Source of the DNA: UBA11346 sp038318565
GTDB lineage: Bacteria; Planctomycetota; UBA11346
DNA: 9,101 bases
NCBI GenBank assembly: GCA_038318565.1
Contig: JBBQCI010000114.1
Coordinates: 1-9,101 of the forward strand
Reading direction: 5' to 3'
The stretch's first letter is position 1; each line of letters begins with the position of its first letter. The notes beneath the pieces were generated by a model. The model made no database searches, was not told the origin of the DNA, and saw only the letters and a list, made by a program, of their open reading frames with translations. Shown in pieces: positions 6,485-9,101 of the stretch. The translations under genes and the position numbers were made by a program.

Positions 6485-7384
6485 ATGCCCATCACCCTGG
6501 ACCCCAAGGCCCTCGAAGCCCACCTGCCTCACCGCGGCTGCAACATGCTGCCCGACCTCGTCGAGGTCCACGACTGCGGCAAAATCGCCCGTTCGGTTGC
6601 AATTGTCCCGCGCCACGACCCGCGTGGTCGCGAGATCATGGGCCGGCTGGACGGAGCCGGGAATGCCTGCTGGTACGAGCCCTTCGTCTTTGAGTTCCTC
6701 GCCCTGACCGGCATCCCGCTGCTGACCCCGCGCTTGGCACCCGCCGGCCACGTCGCGGTGTTCAGTTCGATCTCGCGCGTCGTGTTCAACTGCCAGGTGC
6801 CGTTCGCCGGCAAGCTGGTCGGCCATGCCGAGATCACCCGCGACCGCGCACCCTTCACCGTCTTCAGCACCTGGGCCGAAGTCGACGGCCATAAGGTCCT
6901 GGAGGCCGAAGTGATGAGCGGCGTCTCGACCCTGGTCGAGGTCAGCAGCCGTCCGCTCAAGCCGCTGCCCCTGCCACCCGCCGAGCCGATTACCGAGTTC
7001 ACCTGGAAAAAACGCGCCATCCGCTTCGTCGACGGCGTGGTCAGCTGGGATCCGACAGCCAAGAAGATCGTCTGCTCGTACACCTACCCGCTGGACCACC
7101 CCTTTGTCCCGGGCCATTTCCCCGGAGCCCCGCTGATGATGGGGGTGACGCAGCTGACCGCGGTGGCTGACGCCGCCTGGGTCGCCGCCACCAAGCTCGG
7201 CCTGAAGGCCTGTACCGCCTCAGGCAGCGTCAAGCGTCCGGACGGCAGCGAAGTTGCCGAGATCCGCGAACTCGTCCTGGTCGACGACGCCGGCGTGCCG
7301 CGCATCGCCAGCCTGCGACGCATCGCGTTCCGCGAACCAGTCCGTCCCGGCGATACCTTGCTGATCGAAGCGACGCTGGGCTGA
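6485..7384 (+). CDS. Double-hotdog FabZ/FabA-like acyl dehydratase homologue
   Basis: The 299-residue protein appears to be two hotdog folds in tandem, related to 3-hydroxyacyl-ACP dehydratases that remove water from 3-hydroxyacyl chains. The C-terminal half carries the FabZ signature HPFVPGHFPGAPLMMGV (205-221) with the catalytic His211, but the helix position that holds the catalytic Glu in FabZ is Thr225. The N-terminal half starts like FabZ (LPHRG, 14-18) and its central helix WYEPFVFEFLALTG (63-76) has a Glu70 at the equivalent place, while Asp56 stands where His would be. In FabZ/FabA dimers each active site uses His from one subunit and the acid from the other, so one composite site from His211 and Glu70 is plausible (inference). 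Substrate is unknown; fatty-acid, polyketide or other lipid synthesis are options. Its TGA shares one base with the sigma factor ATG, indicating translational coupling. It could also be a non-catalytic or thioesterase-like relative. Confidence 0.75.
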   Translation: MPITLDPKALEAHLPHRGCNMLPDLVEVHDCGKIARSVAIVPRHDPRGREIMGRLDGAGNACWYEPFVFEFLALTGIPLLTPRLAPAGHVAVFSSISRVVFNCQVPFAGKLVGHAEITRDRAPFTVFSTWAEVDGHKVLEAEVMSGVSTLVEVSSRPLKPLPLPPAEPITEFTWKKRAIRFVDGVVSWDPTAKKIVCSYTYPLDHPFVPGHFPGAPLMMGVTQLTAVADAAWVAATKLGLKACTASGSVKRPDGSEVAEIRELVLVDDAGVPRIASLRRIAFREPVRPGDTLLIEATLG

Positions 7385-7992
7385 TGCTCGCCAAGCCCGG
7401 CGAAGATAGCGACGAGAAGCTAGCCGAGCGCTGCCGCGACGGCGACCTCGAAGCGTTCGGGCTGCTCTACGAACGCTACCGCCGGCCGATCCTGGCCTAT
7501 CTCTACCAGATCGTGCGCGACTACGATCAGGCCGCCTGCATCGGCCAGGATGTCTTCCTGAAGGTGTTCCAGCGCGCCGACCGTTACGACTCGTCGCGCC
7601 GCTTCTCGACCTGGTTTTATACCGTGGCGCGCAACACCGCGCTCGACTGGCTGCAGGCGCGCAACCGCCGTACCCAGGTGTCGTTCGCCGATGCCGACGA
7701 GGACTCGCCCGGTGTGCCGCAGCCGCCCGACCGCTCGCTGCCCGACATCGACAACCCGCTGCAGCGTGCCGAGGCGGCCGAGCACGTCGCCAAGGCCCTC
7801 GCCGAACTGCCGCAAATTTATCGGGAAATCATCGAGCTGGTGGTCTACCAGGACATGACCTACGAAGCAGCGAGCGAGATCCTGGGCGGCATCAGCCTGG
7901 GCACCCTGCGCAGCCGGATGTTCCATGCCCTGCGTCTGCTGCGTGCCAAGCTGGAAATAATAGCCGGCGTTGATGGCAAGCGTCTCTTCTGA
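7384..7992 (+). CDS. ECF-type RNA polymerase sigma factor (sigma-70 family)
   Basis: This 202-residue protein has the two-domain form of extracytoplasmic-function sigma factors. Region 2 spans about residues 24-96 (AFGLLYERYRRPILAYL, then FSTWFYTVARNTALDWL) and would bind core polymerase and the -10 element. A linker of about 100-130 is rich in Asp and Pro. Region 4 spans about 133-190 (LPQIYREIIEL, MTYEAASEILGGISLGTLRSRMFHAL) with the helix-turn-helix for the -35 element. Two oddities: the usual Ala-Glu-Asp of region 2 is Ala-Ala-Cys (50-52), and the helix-turn-helix has a slightly lengthened turn (EILGGISLGT). The ATG overlaps the stop of the hotdog gene by one base. No anti-sigma gene follows directly; cysH comes next after 11 bases, though the membrane protein two genes downstream could conceivably have a partner role. 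Target genes cannot be told from sequence. Confidence 0.88.
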   Translation: MLAKPGEDSDEKLAERCRDGDLEAFGLLYERYRRPILAYLYQIVRDYDQAACIGQDVFLKVFQRADRYDSSRRFSTWFYTVARNTALDWLQARNRRTQVSFADADEDSPGVPQPPDRSLPDIDNPLQRAEAAEHVAKALAELPQIYREIIELVVYQDMTYEAASEILGGISLGTLRSRMFHALRLLRAKLEIIAGVDGKRLF

Positions 7993-8003
7993 ACGGATCC
8001 TCC

Positions 8004-8696
8004 ATGACTGACCATCCAACCGATCCTGCCGACCTCATCGCCCATGCGCTCAAGGCGTTCGGGCCCGACATCGCCATTGCCTTCAGCGGCGCTGAAGACG
8101 TGATCGCGATCGAGTACGCCAAGCAGAGCGGCCTGCCGTTCCGCGTCTTCTCCCTCGACACCGGCCGGCTGCACGCCGAGACCTACCACTACCTCGACAC
8201 CGTCGAACGCCACTATGGTATCCGCATCGAGGTGCTGTTCCCCGATACCGCCGCCGTCGAGGCACTGGTGCGGGCCAAGGGCCTGTTCTCGTTTCGCCGC
8301 GACGGCCACCAGGAATGCTGCGGCATCCGCAAGGTCGCGCCGCTCAAGCGCCACCTCGGCACCCTGCGCGCCTGGATCACCGGTCAGCGCAAGGATCAAG
8401 GCACTACCCGCGTCGCCTTGCCACTGGTGCAGACCGACCCCGCCTTTACCGGCAAGGACGGCGGCGAACTGATGAAGTTCAACCCGCTAGCCGAGCAGAG
8501 CTCTGAGCAGGTGTGGACGGTGATCCGCGCCCTTGGACTGCCGTACAACCCGCTGCACGAGCGTGGTTTCGTCTCGATCGGTTGTGAACCGTGCACCCGT
8601 GCGACCCTACCCAACCAGCACGAGCGTGAAGGCCGCTGGTGGTGGGAAGAAGCCGCCGGCAAGGAATGCGGGTTGCACAGCGGCAACAAACACTGA
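8004..8696 (+). CDS. cysH: Adenylyl-sulfate (APS) reductase, CysH family with iron-sulfur cysteines
   Basis: This enzyme reduces activated sulfate to sulfite for cysteine synthesis in the cytoplasm, taking electrons from thioredoxin. The 230-residue product has the adenylyl-binding loop AIAFSGAEDV (24-33), LDTGRLHAETY (51-61) and WITGQRKDQ (124-132). Two Cys pairs, ECCG (Cys105, Cys106) and GCEPC (Cys194, Cys197), are the ligands of the 4Fe-4S cluster that marks the APS-using form rather than the PAPS-using form of E. coli. The C-terminal KECGLH (220-225) holds the catalytic Cys222. The segment HEREGRWWWEEA (206-217) is characteristic. All key residues are present. A GGA six bases before the ATG can serve as ribosome binding site. 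It lies 11 bases after the sigma gene, so it is probably co-transcribed with it; no sulfate transporter, sulfurylase or sulfite reductase gene is in view. Confidence 0.93.
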   Translation: MTDHPTDPADLIAHALKAFGPDIAIAFSGAEDVIAIEYAKQSGLPFRVFSLDTGRLHAETYHYLDTVERHYGIRIEVLFPDTAAVEALVRAKGLFSFRRDGHQECCGIRKVAPLKRHLGTLRAWITGQRKDQGTTRVALPLVQTDPAFTGKDGGELMKFNPLAEQSSEQVWTVIRALGLPYNPLHERGFVSIGCEPCTRATLPNQHEREGRWWWEEAAGKECGLHSGNKH

Positions 8697-8708
8697 ACGA
8701 TCCTCCGC

Positions 8709-9101
8709 ATGGGATGCCTGAAGCTCTCGTGCGGATGCTTCGCCGCCATCGGCCTGGCGGTGACCATCCTGGTACTGGCCGTGATCGGCGCTTTCGCGTT
8801 CGGCGTCCACCACATGTTCGACCTGCCAGCCCGGGCAGCGAAGCCGGCGATCGAGCATGACCACGCGCCACTGCTGGCCGAGCTCCGCAAGCGACTGGCA
8901 GACCCAAGCGCGCTGCGTCATTGGGACCAGCCCAAGGCGCTGGTCGCCATCCGCCAGATCCGAGAAGGTTCAGCCTCGTCTAGCGATGACGACCTGCTGA
9001 CCGGCGCACCCCTTGGGTGGGCCTCGCACACCATGTTCAACGGCGCTGGGGTCGCGACCCTCGACCAGGCCGGCGGCCCGCGGCCCTGCCTGCTCTACGA
9101 A
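8709..9101 (+). CDS. Membrane-anchored protein of unknown function, 3' end beyond window
   Basis: An open frame from ATG 8709 continues without a stop for 131 codons to the window edge, so the gene is partial. I do not recognise the family. It starts with a short Cys-rich stretch (Cys3, Cys8, Cys10), then one hydrophobic helix (about residues 9-33), then a hydrophilic part rich in Ala, Asp and Arg (ARAAKPAIEHDHAPLLAELR at 41-60). This suggests an N-terminal membrane anchor with the remainder outside the cytoplasm. It starts 12 bases after the cysH stop, and its codon use looks like that of its neighbours, so it is probably the next gene of the same operon. There is no convincing ribosome binding site. 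The visible part has no zinc-finger anti-sigma motif. Confidence 0.65.
   Translation, partial: MGCLKLSCGCFAAIGLAVTILVLAVIGAFAFGVHHMFDLPARAAKPAIEHDHAPLLAELRKRLADPSALRHWDQPKALVAIRQIREGSASSSDDDLLTGAPLGWASHTMFNGAGVATLDQAGGPRPCLLYE

Overview
The window is a GC-rich bacterial chromosome segment with every recognisable gene on the + strand. It looks like ordinary core-metabolism DNA: there is no mobile element, tRNA, rRNA or CRISPR array. The source is probably a Gram-negative-type bacterium. The E1-beta subunit carries no lipoyl domain, unlike the alphaproteobacterial form, and the PurN sequence (SGSGTT start, GGKGMYG loop) reminds me of the PVC group (Planctomycetota/Verrucomicrobiota). That taxonomic guess is weak and rests on remembered family resemblance only.

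Layout. (1) 25-549 encodes SecG, a Sec translocon subunit with an unusually long Pro/Ala/Thr-rich tail. A perfect 13-bp inverted repeat at 578-610 closes the unit and looks like a terminator. (2) 765-5698 is a complete pyruvate dehydrogenase operon: pdhA (E1 alpha), pdhB (E1 beta), pdhC (E2, one lipoyl domain) and lpdA (E3). pdhA-pdhB and pdhC-lpdA are 4 and 10 bases apart. pdhB and pdhC are separated by 159 bases that can fold into three successive hairpins. (3) 5699-5894 is an intergenic gap starting with a GC-rich hairpin. (4) 5895-6440 encodes PurN, followed by a hairpin that begins in its stop codon. (5) 6485-9101 is a tight gene string: a double-hotdog FabZ-like dehydratase, an ECF-type sigma factor overlapping it by one base, an APS reductase (CysH type), and the start of an unrecognised membrane-anchored protein that runs off the window.

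How the parts relate. The PDH genes make one enzyme complex converting pyruvate to acetyl-CoA. PurN (purine synthesis), the hotdog protein (probably acyl chain metabolism) and CysH (sulfate assimilation) share no obvious pathway, so their proximity may only reflect co-transcription. The sigma factor has no anti-sigma gene directly beside it.

No wholly new system is evident. The observations most worth following are the hotdog protein, whose two halves appear to split one active site between them (Glu in the N-terminal half, His in the C-terminal half), and the structured pdhB-pdhC intergenic region.
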